Counted from the first letter of the stretch, positions 9,102-17,229 are shown. The stretch: 37,660 nucleotides of DNA from Alcanivoracaceae bacterium (GCA_016763695.1 JAESTH010000180.1:1-37660); one strand, 5' to 3'. The notes: generated by a model not told the origin, from the letters alone. Numbers and translations: made by a program.

Positions 9102-9722
9102 TTAATCTGAATACAGTCCCTGAATATAACTGGCCACAGCTTTAATTTCTTCATCACTTAAGTATTCAGCCACATCGGCCATTATTTTGCCATTAACATC
9201 ATCGTCATTGGCAATTTTTTCACCAGCTCTATAGTCATTTAAACGTTGTTCAGTGTAGGCAGCATGTTGTCCCGCTAACACAGGGTAGCCTGACAATGGA
9301 TTACCCTTACCAGTTACGCCATGACATGACATACAAGCAGGGATTTTCATTTTTGTCTGGCCACCTTGATATAATGCCTTGCCTAGTTCAAGCAGGTTTT
9401 CATCTGCTGAACCAATGGTTGATTTTTGGCTGGCAAAATATGTACCAAGATTGATCATATCCTCTTCACTTAAGCCTGCAACCATACCGCCCATGACTGT
9501 GGCTTTTCTTTCACCACTTTTAAAAAGTGACAATTGTCTTGTGGTGTATTCTTCATGTTGACCAGCCAACTTTGGCCATACAGGGTTAACGCTGTTTCCA
9601 TCAGCGCCATGACAGGCTGCACATAGGCCTGAGGCTGCTTTGCCAAGTTCTGCATCTCCAGCGTTCGCAAATGACGCAAATAATAAAGACATAAAAGACA
9701 CACACATAAAAACTTTTTTCAT
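9102..9722 (-). CDS. Diheme cytochrome c4
   Basis: Periplasmic di-heme electron carrier, typically delivering electrons to terminal oxidases. The start is the ATG at 9722, with GGAAG five bases upstream; a GTG at 9734 adds only four residues. The Sec signal ends at SFANA (residue 21). Two heme sites follow, CAACH at 34-38 and CMSCH at 130-134, each in a repeated class I cytochrome c domain with a GMV-type or GKIM-type distal methionine region. The length of 206 residues fits c4. It precedes the two dsbA genes on the same strand, consistent with a shared envelope role. Confidence 0.92.
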   Translation of the reverse strand: MKKVFMCVSFMSLLFASFANAGDAELGKAASGLCAACHGADGNSVNPVWPKLAGQHEEYTTRQLSLFKSGERKATVMGGMVAGLSEEDMINLGTYFASQKSTIGSADENLLELGKALYQGGQTKMKIPACMSCHGVTGKGNPLSGYPVLAGQHAAYTEQRLNDYRAGEKIANDDDVNGKIMADVAEYLSDEEIKAVASYIQGLYSD

Positions 9723-9765
9723 AACTGCTTCCACTTATCGTATAATTTTGTAAATACCAACGGCT

Positions 9766-9771
9766 ATTATA
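9766..9771 (-). promoter_or_regulatory. Possible -10 box for the cytochrome c4 gene
   Basis: A TATAAT hexamer on the minus strand lies 44 bp before the cytochrome c4 ATG. A weak -35-like TTAAGC sits 17 bp upstream of it. Only the -10 is convincing. Confidence 0.35.
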
Positions 9772-9837
9772 AATCTAAAACACCTTTAGCTTAAAGTGAA
9801 TATTGTTGTTAACTGAGATTATTAAGCAATTCTTAAT

Positions 9838-10083
9838 TTATTGGCTGTTTTTGCTATCATTTAATAAAAGTTGTGAGATAGCGACCGATTGGGGCAATGC
9901 GGATAAAAATTCTGCCTCTTTGAGGTGTTTGGCACAAAACCAAGCCAGGCCATCTGGATGACCTGTTATTTGCTCGGATGGTTCTTTGAAATCTGCAAAT
10001 CTAACCAAGCCCCCAGAAGATTTATCGCCTTCTAGTTCATGCCGAAAATCTAAATCACATACTTCACATATTGGCGGTAACAT
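9838..10083 (-). CDS. Small hypothetical protein with CxxC/CxxH pattern
   Basis: An 81-residue protein I cannot assign. C6/C9 (MLPPICEVC) and C50/H53 (WFCAKH) form a CxxC...CxxH pattern that could bind zinc, while the middle is acidic and polar (GGLVRF, TGHPDGLAWF). There is no signal peptide or membrane segment. It starts 10 bp after the stop of the VCBS-repeat gene on the same strand, so co-transcription is likely, though a functional link is not implied. The metal-ligand-like spacing makes it more credible than a chance frame. Confidence 0.6.
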   Translation of the reverse strand: MLPPICEVCDLDFRHELEGDKSSGGLVRFADFKEPSEQITGHPDGLAWFCAKHLKEAEFLSALPQSVAISQLLLNDSKNSQ

Positions 10084-10093
10084 TTATTTTTGA

Positions 10094-11392
10094 CTATTCG
10101 AAGCCATTAAGATATATTAAATCAACAGGTACTTGTAAAAACATTCTATTACCAGTACAAGTTCCTGACCAGATATCATTATAACCGTCTCCATTATAGT
10201 CTGCAATGGCAATATCAAAAGTACCTTGGGTAAGCCACGGACGATTTGCACCATTAAAAGGATCGGTTAATGATGCTCCAGCATTATTTTTTAATACCAC
10301 CAGATTTCTATTACAACCCTGAATATCTGTATCTACATCTGCAATAAACATGTCCAGAAAACCATCTTTATTGAGATCAACGCTAAAGGTATTACCACCA
10401 AAAGACAGCGTATTTGGACTATTGCTTATATCATTTATGTCAAACAGTGCTCTTTGGTCAACATCATTGCCTGTATTCAGCATAACTTTGTCCTGATCAT
10501 CACTCACCACAAATATATCTTTTCTGCCATTGTTATCTACATCAATAAGCTCCATCATATAGGGAGTAAGATTATTAAATGTGGACATTTGGGTAAATTG
10601 ACCACTGCCATTATTGTATAATATTCGTACCTGAGGAACGGTGCTGCCAGGTGGCGGACTACTGCCTGATGACGATACTTTGATGATATCGTTAAAGCCA
10701 TCGTTATTTATATCATATATTTCTGTTGACGTGCCAAATACAGATTCCGACATGGCTGCTGTCATTCTTGTATCTGTTTCATCTATAAAGAAGCCATTAC
10801 CATCATTGATTAATAAGCGGTCTTCGAGTTGATTGGCATAATCAACCAAAAAAAGATCGGGGAAGGTGTCTCCGTTAATATCTCCTGCTGCGATTGCACA
10901 AAATTGGGGAGGGATTGCAAAGGGTAAAATGCGATTGTCATCACTAATATATTCCAGCCCTTGCCAAATATTATTAACTTCACCACGGTTCATATAGACC
11001 CTAGGTATGTGACCAAATGTCGTGGCTGTAATGACATCCAGCCAGCCGTCATTATTAACATCAACAGCAATTACATCCCTGTCATCAGTCTCATCTAAAA
11101 ATTGTGGTGCCAAAGTAGTCGTTCTATCGACCATCACACCTGATTCATTCATCACCAGCACATTTGGTTTACCACCTGGAGTGGAAAATCTTACTTTACG
11201 AACAATGATAATGTCCTGATCCCCATCATTGTCTAAGTCTGCTGTCAATAAATCTTTTTCGAATGTATCATTGACCCCAAGATCCAGGCTGATCTGAATA
11301 TTAGTCATTGTTACTTCTTCAAACTCTACCCAATCCTGAGCAGATGCCCCAATACTCAATATTAAGCAAACTATAATCGCGATCTTTAACAT
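10094..11392 (-). CDS. Secreted VCBS/FG-GAP repeat protein ending in NGFE
   Basis: Predicted secreted beta-propeller protein. The ATG at 11392 gives a clean signal peptide (MLKIAIIVCLILSIGASA) and 432 residues; a TTG at 11404 is less likely. At least seven Ca-binding DxDxDG-type blocks are visible: DLDNDGDQDI, DVNNDGWLDV, DINGDTFPDL, DINNDGFNDI, DVDNNGRKDI, DLNKDGFLDM and DYNGDGYNDI. No enzymatic domain is seen, so adhesion or surface binding is plausible but not shown. The last residues, DLIYLNGFE, look like the short conserved tail I recall at the end of many exported proteins in Lysobacter- and Marinicella-type bacteria; that recollection is unverified. Confidence 0.88.
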   Translation of the reverse strand: MLKIAIIVCLILSIGASAQDWVEFEEVTMTNIQISLDLGVNDTFEKDLLTADLDNDGDQDIIIVRKVRFSTPGGKPNVLVMNESGVMVDRTTTLAPQFLDETDDRDVIAVDVNNDGWLDVITATTFGHIPRVYMNRGEVNNIWQGLEYISDDNRILPFAIPPQFCAIAAGDINGDTFPDLFLVDYANQLEDRLLINDGNGFFIDETDTRMTAAMSESVFGTSTEIYDINNDGFNDIIKVSSSGSSPPPGSTVPQVRILYNNGSGQFTQMSTFNNLTPYMMELIDVDNNGRKDIFVVSDDQDKVMLNTGNDVDQRALFDINDISNSPNTLSFGGNTFSVDLNKDGFLDMFIADVDTDIQGCNRNLVVLKNNAGASLTDPFNGANRPWLTQGTFDIAIADYNGDGYNDIWSGTCTGNRMFLQVPVDLIYLNGFE

Positions 11393-11498
11393 GTTTAAAC
11401 TCAAAAAAGTGGTTTGTGATCGTCAATACTACATCCCTGAGTTTTAAGTGTCAAAATAAAACTGTTAATTTAGTGATTGCCGTTTATCCAACAGATAG

Positions 11499-11752
11499 AC
11501 GGCATTTGCCATATTGGGCCAGGCAATAAGGCAAATTAATAAATTAATACTGAAATATTGCCCCCAAATACTTGTACTACTCAGCAACCGCGTACAGGTT
11601 AATTTATCAGTTGCAGTTGGTTTATGGGTGACAGCTACAACTACCGTGGCAAGTGTAAGTACCTTATATGATTAAAAGCACAAAATAAAGCCAAAGCCAA
11701 TCAGTTCTGGACAACCAAAGATCAGATTGTGCTGGAAGAATATCAGCAGTAG
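11499..11752 (+). pseudogene. Possible decayed gene fragment, membrane-protein-like
   Basis: The 357-bp space between the VCBS gene and the cyclotransferase has protein-like content on the plus strand. An open stretch from 11499 includes QVNLSVAVGLWVTATTTV, which looks like a transmembrane segment, and stops after STLYD. Shifting by one base, the reading continues with KAQNKAKANQFWTTKDQIVL to the TAG at 11750-11752. No start codon is available. This looks like the C-terminal part of a frameshifted, truncated membrane protein. I could not name the family, and chance cannot be excluded. Confidence 0.3.
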
Positions 11753-11761
11753 GCATAAGGC

Positions 11762-12493
11762 TTATAATTCAAACAATAGTGGCCAGTTTTTACCCGTAAC
11801 CCATATTTTTTTTTGTATTTTATCATAGGCAATACCATTTAAAACCCCGGGTTTTCTACCTTTGAGCAAATGTGGTAAATAATAATTTCTTACAACAATA
11901 CCAGTTTCAGGATCAATAACAACAATATAATCAGTTTGATAGATATTGGCCCAGATCATGCCATTTATCCATTCAAGTTCATTGAGATTACGTATGGCGG
12001 CATCATCTACATGTACATGTATTGTTTTTTCTACCTTAAACGTTTGGGGATTGATAAACTGCAAACTTTCAGAACCATTAGACATTATCAATTGTTTACC
12101 ATTGGTGGTTAGGCCCCACCCCTCACCGGTATAGTGGTGCTTTTTAATGGTTTCAAGAGTGTCCTGGTTAATTTCAAATGCCACACCTGCTTTCCATGTT
12201 AATAAAAACAAATTGCCATTCAATTCAGTTAAGCCTTCTGCAAAATATCTTTTTTCTATTTTTTTCTGTTTTAATATCTTACCCGTGTTTAAATCCCATT
12301 GGGTCAATAACGATTTGCCATATAAACCACTGCTTTCCCAAACGATATTATCTCTTATGATCAAACCCTGGGTGAAAACTCTGGAAAAATGAGGCTTGCT
12401 TTTGATCTCAGGCAATGATTGAGCATTGATTATAAATGAAAACCACAACAAAAATAATATTGTCAGTCTGTAAAATTTATCATGAAAAAGCAT
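11762..12493 (-). CDS. Glutaminyl-peptide cyclotransferase (QC, beta-propeller type)
   Basis: Converts N-terminal Gln of exported peptides to pyroglutamate. The ATG at 12493, with AAGGG eight bases upstream, gives a signal peptide (hydrophobic block LTILFLLWFSFI before NAQS) and 243 residues. A frame from 12562 would prefix an unlikely extension. Plant/bacterial QC propeller motifs are present: FTQGL, ESSGLYGKS, YFAEGLT, LTWKAGVAF, GEGWGLT, LNELEWINGMIWANIYQTD, LNGIAYD and VTGKNWP. It is divergent from the TetM-like gene with a 150-bp gap. The assignment rests on several family blocks in the right order. Confidence 0.88.
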   Translation of the reverse strand: MLFHDKFYRLTILFLLWFSFIINAQSLPEIKSKPHFSRVFTQGLIIRDNIVWESSGLYGKSLLTQWDLNTGKILKQKKIEKRYFAEGLTELNGNLFLLTWKAGVAFEINQDTLETIKKHHYTGEGWGLTTNGKQLIMSNGSESLQFINPQTFKVEKTIHVHVDDAAIRNLNELEWINGMIWANIYQTDYIVVIDPETGIVVRNYYLPHLLKGRKPGVLNGIAYDKIQKKIWVTGKNWPLLFEL

Positions 12494-12643
12494 TGAGTAA
12501 ACCCTTATAGTTTTAGTTTGAACGACAATTATAGAAGAAAATATGCCAAAAAAGCTATCCATAATACCTTTTTCACAGTAGATTAACGGCTTTAAAGTAA
12601 CAGCAACTATTCATAAATAATATTGAGTCAATAGAACTGAAAA

Positions 12644-14593
12644 ATGAAATACCCAACAAGAAATATTGGCATACTTGCCCATGTAGATGCTGGTAAAACC
12701 ACCATTACCGAACAAATTCTGTTTCAGTCAGGAGCATTACGTACAATTGGCAGTGTCGATAAAGGCACATCAATAACCGATAATCTAAAAGTGGAACGGG
12801 AACGTGGTATTTCTGTACGTCTGGCAACAGCATCTTTCCTTTACAGAAATACAAAAATCAATCTTATCGATACACCTGGACATGTGGACTTTTGTGCTGA
12901 AGTTGAATATTCTTTACGGGCAATGGATGCAGTTATTTTGGTTGTTAGTGCTCTCGAAGGCGTTCAGGGGCATACAGTTTCACTGTTTCAGGCCATAAAA
13001 CAACTGCAGATTCCCTGTGTTATTTTTATTAACAAAATTGATAGAGTCGGTGTTGACATTGATGTTGTTATGGAAGACATTAATCAGTTGCTAACAAAAA
13101 ATAGCCTGCTCATTCAACAGACAACTAATCCTGGCAGCAATGATGCAAGCATAGAGCCTATATCATTTCAGACGGAACAAATTGTTGAACAGATAGTAGA
13201 GTTTGATGATGAACTTCTGGAATCATATCTGCAAGGCAAAACACCGAGCTCTTCACAACTACAAAATTCACTAAAAAATAGTGTTACCAACTGCAAGCTT
13301 ATTCCTGTAGTGATGGGCGTGGCAAAAAATGGTCTCGGCATTCTGGAATTATTAGATACAGTGATAACATACCTGCCAGAGACCATAGGCAGCGATACAA
13401 AACCTTTGTCGGCACTGGTTTTTAAAATTGAACACGATAAGTCTTTAGGCAAGATGTGTTATCTGCGTTTATTTGATGGCAATATCAGCCCAAGAGACAC
13501 GGTGCATAATGCCAGTAGGAAATTGGATAAGGGACAAAAAATTGGACAATTAAAAGAAATCCATCAGGGCAAATACAAAGACATCAGCAACCTTGTTGCT
13601 GGCGACATCGGTGTGGCAAGTGGATTAAGCCATGCTAAAGTGGGTGACATTTATGGTGTGGCTGACAAAATCCCTGATGTTTTTAGCCTATCATCGCCTA
13701 TGTTAACCGTACAAGTTAAACCGCAAAATGAAGCCCAAATTATGGATCTGGTGCGTGCTCTTAATGAGTTATGTGACGAGGATCCGTTGCTGGATATGCA
13801 GTGGTTAACACCATTACGTGAATTACATATAAAAATAACGGGCATGATACAGGTAGAAATCTTACAAACAGTCATACAGGACAGGTTTAATTTAGCTACA
13901 GAGTTTTCATCACCATCCGTTATTTATAAAGAAATACCCGCAAAAACTGCCTATGGATTTGAGCGATACTGGATGCCAAAACCCTGCTGGGCGATATTAA
14001 AACTAAAAATAGAGCCAGCAGAACTCGGTAGTGGTATCAGCTACACATCACAAGTCAGCGTCAACGATGTGGCGGCAAAATACCAAAAAGAAATTGCAGA
14101 GACCATTGATAAAGCTTTGATACAGGGAATCAAAGGCTGGCAAGTCACAGACTTAAAAATCACCCTGATTGAAGGTGAAGATCACAATATTCATTCACGC
14201 TCTGGCGATTTCATCATTGCCACACCTATGGCCATAATGAATGGTCTACTGGAAGCAGGTACGAACTTATTAGAGCCGATTCTATCTTTCCAAATATCCG
14301 CAGCAATAGATTTGTTAGGAACAATCACCAGCGATATCATTAAAATGCGTGGAAGCTACCAAAGCCCGCAAATATACAAAGACAGCTTTATCTTAAAAGG
14401 TAAAGTCCCAGCCTCAACTTCAATGAAGTACCCCATAACACTGGCTTCCTTAAGTGCTGGCAAAGCGAAATTCACCAGTACTTTATATGCGTATGAACCC
14501 TGTGCAGTTACACACGGAAAAACCACCCCATACCGTGGCATCAGTCCACTGGATAGAGATAAATGGATACTACAGGCGCGCGGCGCCATGTGA
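12644..14593 (+). CDS. TetM-like ribosomal-protection translation GTPase
   Basis: EF-G-like GTPase of the tetracycline ribosomal-protection type, acting on the ribosome. At 649 residues it is close to TetM (639). G-motifs are AHVDAGKTT at 12-20, DTPGH at 76-80 and NKID at 130-133. GSVDKGTSITDNLKVERERGI resembles the TetM switch I. The domain IV/V blocks LGSGISYTSQVSV and GWQVTDLKITL match TetM order. The domain IV tip loop differs (HNIHSRSGDF where TetM has YSPVSTPADF), so resistance cannot be assumed. The C-terminal TTPYRGISPLDRDKWI recalls TetM-like GTPases of Gram-positives. No leader peptide or resistance genes are adjacent. The Shine-Dalgarno is weak. Confidence 0.87.
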   Translation: MKYPTRNIGILAHVDAGKTTITEQILFQSGALRTIGSVDKGTSITDNLKVERERGISVRLATASFLYRNTKINLIDTPGHVDFCAEVEYSLRAMDAVILVVSALEGVQGHTVSLFQAIKQLQIPCVIFINKIDRVGVDIDVVMEDINQLLTKNSLLIQQTTNPGSNDASIEPISFQTEQIVEQIVEFDDELLESYLQGKTPSSSQLQNSLKNSVTNCKLIPVVMGVAKNGLGILELLDTVITYLPETIGSDTKPLSALVFKIEHDKSLGKMCYLRLFDGNISPRDTVHNASRKLDKGQKIGQLKEIHQGKYKDISNLVAGDIGVASGLSHAKVGDIYGVADKIPDVFSLSSPMLTVQVKPQNEAQIMDLVRALNELCDEDPLLDMQWLTPLRELHIKITGMIQVEILQTVIQDRFNLATEFSSPSVIYKEIPAKTAYGFERYWMPKPCWAILKLKIEPAELGSGISYTSQVSVNDVAAKYQKEIAETIDKALIQGIKGWQVTDLKITLIEGEDHNIHSRSGDFIIATPMAIMNGLLEAGTNLLEPILSFQISAAIDLLGTITSDIIKMRGSYQSPQIYKDSFILKGKVPASTSMKYPITLASLSAGKAKFTSTLYAYEPCAVTHGKTTPYRGISPLDRDKWILQARGAM

Positions 14594-14726
14594 TTTAATA
14601 ACTTTTGTTATGCCTGTTCTTTTGGTAGTGGTCTACGGTTTGCCTGTTGTTTTAAGAATCAACTTCAAAAATTCTGGCACCATATATTCAGCATGAATTC
14701 AGTAGATTTTGTCTATGATGAAGCCA

Positions 14727-14753
14727 ATTGAAGAACGCTGTTACTTCTTCAAT
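14727..14753. other. Hairpin 25 bp before the cysteine-rich gene
   Basis: Perfect nine-base arms (ATTGAAGAA / TTCTTCAAT) surround a nine-base loop. No T-run follows, so it is not a typical terminator. It could be a leader structure of the gene at 14779 or the 3' end of the GTPase transcript. Confidence 0.4.
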
Positions 14754-14778
14754 ACATCTTACTTAAGGGGAATTTATT

Positions 14779-15198
14779 ATGAAAAAAATGATATATAGAA
14801 TCAGAGGAAAATTGAGTCGTTTGTTGGCTGTCAAGGCACCAAATTTTAAAAACCAGGCTGGCAGTTATGAGTTTCCGGATGTGGTCTTAAACGGTCCCAA
14901 CAACCCTCCGCCACCACCGAGACCGCTTATCAACAATAACTGCAAAAAATACCACGTAATTTATTCAGTGGTGGCAAATAATGTGCTCGGCAAGTGTACT
15001 TTTAGAGATAAAGTACAAGCCCTGATTGATGCTTACCAACAGGCACTGGATTATTTTGAAAATCACTTTGAATGCAGAAATAAATGTTGTATCAGAAAAG
15101 AAGGTGAAATTATCTGGATGGGCTGTGAATGCTGGAAAGACCCAGATGCCGCAGCTGCTGCAATTGAAGTCAGATTTCATTGTAAAGTTGAATTATAA
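14779..15198 (+). CDS. Cysteine-rich hypothetical protein with polyproline linker
   Basis: I do not recognise this 139-residue protein. It has a basic, amphipathic N-terminus (residues 1-20) that is not a clear signal peptide and a proline run at 43-47. The C-terminal domain carries eight cysteines (C55, C73, C99, C103, C104, C116, C118, C135), including CRNKCC and GCECW. The start has a strong AGGGG Shine-Dalgarno about nine bases upstream, which supports real expression. It precedes an Imm22-like gene in the same direction with an inverted repeat between them. A toxin, peptide precursor or metal-binding protein are all possible; none is shown. Confidence 0.65.
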   Translation: MKKMIYRIRGKLSRLLAVKAPNFKNQAGSYEFPDVVLNGPNNPPPPPRPLINNNCKKYHVIYSVVANNVLGKCTFRDKVQALIDAYQQALDYFENHFECRNKCCIRKEGEIIWMGCECWKDPDAAAAAIEVRFHCKVEL

Positions 15199-15203
15199 AT
15201 ATC

Positions 15204-15258
15204 TATTCAGTGTATTTAGGCATATGATTACAAGTTATTTTGAAAAATACACTGAATA
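15204..15258. repeat. Inverted repeat, 14-bp perfect arms
   Basis: TATTCAGTGTATTT at 15204-15217 and its exact reverse complement at 15245-15258 flank 27 bases. The structure fills most of the gap between the cysteine-rich gene and the Imm22-like gene. It could form a stem that limits read-through or processes the transcript. No T-run follows it. Confidence 0.6.
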
Positions 15259-15270
15259 TAGAATATAGAA

Positions 15271-15723
15271 ATGAAATCAAAAGAAAAAAATAACGAAGCC
15301 ACAAAAGGTTATCTTTTCCAGAAAAAAAACAAGGTCTCTGTGTGGGTATCTCAACATCCTTATGCTGATATCCCTGATGAGTATTTTGAAGAAACTTTTT
15401 ACAAAAATAATACGCGGGCAAAAAATACCTGGTCAGAAAATTTTAAAATACGCTATTTTTCTCCAGAATATCTAGAAACCAATGGCGCCATGACAGGTAC
15501 CGTTAATATCAAGCAAGCTGTAAGTGAATGCTCTTATGCAGATTCTTATATTGATGTGTTGATGAGCAAAGCCAAAAAGAAAAAACTGCAAGAAGTCACT
15601 TGGGTCATTTTATTGTTTGAATATGAATACAGTGCAAAAATTTCTGGTATTGAAAAAGACAAATATGTGACCTTATTGGGGGCGTTTAATTATGACGCTG
15701 AAGAAGACTTTGACAAGGAATGA
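15271..15723 (+). CDS. Imm22 (DUF4284)-like immunity protein
   Basis: A 150-residue cytosolic protein. The opening KVSVWVSQHP near residues 21-30, the acidic Tyr-rich DEYFEETFY, the aromatic FKIRYFSPEYLE and the late VTWVILLFEYEY strand follow the pattern I associate with immunity protein 22 / DUF4284, found beside polymorphic toxins. No large toxin or secretion gene is seen here, so it may be an orphan immunity gene. Alternatively, the upstream cysteine-rich protein could be its partner. The YgjP-like gene follows after 15 bp, suggesting an operon. The family call is from pattern memory and moderate in strength. Confidence 0.55.
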   Translation: MKSKEKNNEATKGYLFQKKNKVSVWVSQHPYADIPDEYFEETFYKNNTRAKNTWSENFKIRYFSPEYLETNGAMTGTVNIKQAVSECSYADSYIDVLMSKAKKKKLQEVTWVILLFEYEYSAKISGIEKDKYVTLLGAFNYDAEEDFDKE

Positions 15724-15738
15724 TTTTCTTGTCATAGC

Positions 15739-16245
15739 ATGAAACCACATTTTAAATACATCGGTTCCTACCCTGAAAGCCTACAAAACCAGGTAAAAAA
15801 GATGCTTGATGAGAATCGTCTGGCTGATTTTTTATTAAAAAAATACCCAAAGCCGCATGCTATTGGTAATGACAAAGACTTGCGTGACTATGTTCTGGGG
15901 CTAAAAAACCGTTACATGAAAAAATCATCACCATTGAGTAAAATTATTTATGATACAAAAATCCATGTGATCAATAATGCCCTTGGTTTACACAGCTACG
16001 TACCAAGAATGCAAGGCAATAAAGTTAAAATGAAAAATGAATTGCGAGTAAGTTCAGTCTTTAAAAAAGCACCCGAACCATTACTCAACATGATTGTGGT
16101 ACACGAACTTGCACACCTTAAAGAAAAACAACACGACAAAGCTTTTTACAAACTCTGTCAACACATGCTGCCAGATTATCATCAACTAGAATTTGACATG
16201 CGTTTGTATATGACCCAGCTGGAAATAGCAGCAATTTATGATTGA
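15739..16245 (+). CDS. YgjP-like M48-type metalloprotein
   Basis: A 168-residue protein of the YgjP/WLM-like group. The zinc motif HELAH is at 122-126 with a further His at 132 (HDKAF), giving the HELAHLxxxxHDxxF layout of YgjP proteins. These were long called metallopeptidases; E. coli YgjP has been reported as a UTP pyrophosphatase. The N-terminal half, with LRDYVLGLKNRYMKK and the strand IHVINNALGLHSY, is less typical. It has no signal peptide, so is cytosolic. It follows the Imm22-like gene by 15 bp and precedes the toxin-antitoxin promoter by about 30 bp. Confidence 0.83.
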   Translation: MKPHFKYIGSYPESLQNQVKKMLDENRLADFLLKKYPKPHAIGNDKDLRDYVLGLKNRYMKKSSPLSKIIYDTKIHVINNALGLHSYVPRMQGNKVKMKNELRVSSVFKKAPEPLLNMIVVHELAHLKEKQHDKAFYKLCQHMLPDYHQLEFDMRLYMTQLEIAAIYD

Positions 16246-16273
16246 CCCATATATTCCATAACAATTTCATTGA

Positions 16274-16309
16274 TTGACAATGATGAAATATATGTGTAAT
16301 AATATCATT
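16274..16309 (+). promoter_or_regulatory. Promoter and probable operator of the toxin-antitoxin pair
   Basis: A perfect TTGACA -35 at 16274-16279 is followed by a 17-bp spacer and TAATAA at 16297-16302, 26 bp before the antitoxin ATG. Inverted half-sites AATGAT (16279-16284) and ATCATT (16304-16309) flank the spacer and the -10. This is the kind of place where an autorepressing antitoxin would bind. The promoter call is strong; the operator call is inference. Confidence 0.7.
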
Positions 16310-16328
16310 ATACATTGAGGATAAAATC

Positions 16329-16667
16329 ATGAGTACTGCATTAGCTTCTGTAATTAATCAAATTAATCAATCCAGCACCCTAAAAGGTGTCGATTTGGCA
16401 AATATTACAGATGTTTCTACTGCAACTTTCTCTCGCTGGAAATCAGGGAAATCCTTACCAAATACCAGTACGCAGTTAATACTGTCAGATCTGCGTTATG
16501 TTATTGATTCGCTTTCTGAATTTTACAATCCTGATGAAATCAGATTATGGCTGTATGCAAATAATCATCTCTTAGATGGGCAAAAAGCTATTGACCTCAT
16601 CAATAATCAGCAAACAGAAGTGGTACTTGATGCTATTGAACGTCTAGCCTCTGCCTCATATATTTAA
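16329..16667 (+). CDS. Xre/MbcA/ParS-type antitoxin
   Basis: A 112-residue antitoxin neutralising the RES toxin encoded four bases downstream. The N-terminal part contains a helix-turn-helix-like stretch (ITDVSTATFSRWKSGKSLP, residues 26-44). The C-terminal half is the DUF2384 toxin-binding domain: PDEIRLWLYANNHLLDGQKAIDLI, where W and the LLDG turn are the family landmarks. GAGG lies eight bases before the ATG. The pair is expected to repress its own promoter at 16274-16302. Confidence 0.9.
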   Translation: MSTALASVINQINQSSTLKGVDLANITDVSTATFSRWKSGKSLPNTSTQLILSDLRYVIDSLSEFYNPDEIRLWLYANNHLLDGQKAIDLINNQQTEVVLDAIERLASASYI

Positions 16668-16671
16668 TAGC

Positions 16672-17196
16672 ATGTCACATGATAGGGAAATACTTGATAT
16701 ACTAGACCAACTAAAAGCCCTCGAATTTTCAGGAACACTTTGGCGTACCAGTTGGAAAACGCGAGATCCATTACAGGGAGGTATTGGTGGTGGCAGATGG
16801 AGTCCCAGCAATAAGTTTATGGCTTTATACACAAGCCTGGATAAAAATATCTCAATTACTGAATTGCACTATCATTTATCTCAAGCTCCTGTATTTTCAT
16901 CCTGTGCAATGATTATTTGCAAATTAAAGGTGACTCAATTAAGCCTGCTGGATTTATCTACAAAAGATAGACTCAAAACACTAAAACTTGACCTCAGAAA
17001 CAAAAAACAGATCTCACGAAGCCAGGATATTGGTGCTGCTGTACAATTTTTAGGCTATCAAGGTTTCATTGTTCCCAGTTTTCGCACTTCAGGAAAAAAC
17101 TGTGTATTATTTTCAGATGAGATTGGACAGCAGCAAATCACACTTGAATCCAGTCAAAACATTAATTGGCCTGCATGGATTAAAAGGAAAATATAG
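16672..17196 (+). CDS. RES-domain toxin (NAD+-degrading)
   Basis: RES-family toxins cleave or phosphorolyse NAD+ and stop growth when free of antitoxin. The 174-residue protein has the RES landmarks: TLWRTSW (R25), GGRWSP (R42), ALYTS (Y53), ITELHYH (E64), and the late blocks IGAAVQFLGYQGFIVPSFR and KNCVLF. These match the Arg/Tyr/Glu set required in ParT/MbcT-type toxins. It starts four bases after the antitoxin stop and looks intact, so the system is probably functional. Convergent rep follows after a palindromic element. Confidence 0.9.
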   Translation: MSHDREILDILDQLKALEFSGTLWRTSWKTRDPLQGGIGGGRWSPSNKFMALYTSLDKNISITELHYHLSQAPVFSSCAMIICKLKVTQLSLLDLSTKDRLKTLKLDLRNKKQISRSQDIGAAVQFLGYQGFIVPSFRTSGKNCVLFSDEIGQQQITLESSQNINWPAWIKRKI

Positions 17197-17229
17197 TTTA
17201 ATTTGTTGAATCCAATGACTTGATTACTT

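Noticed and set aside
14610-14696. 28-codon hydrophobic peptide after the TetM-like gene
   Set aside because: No Shine-Dalgarno and too short to separate from chance in A/T-rich DNA.
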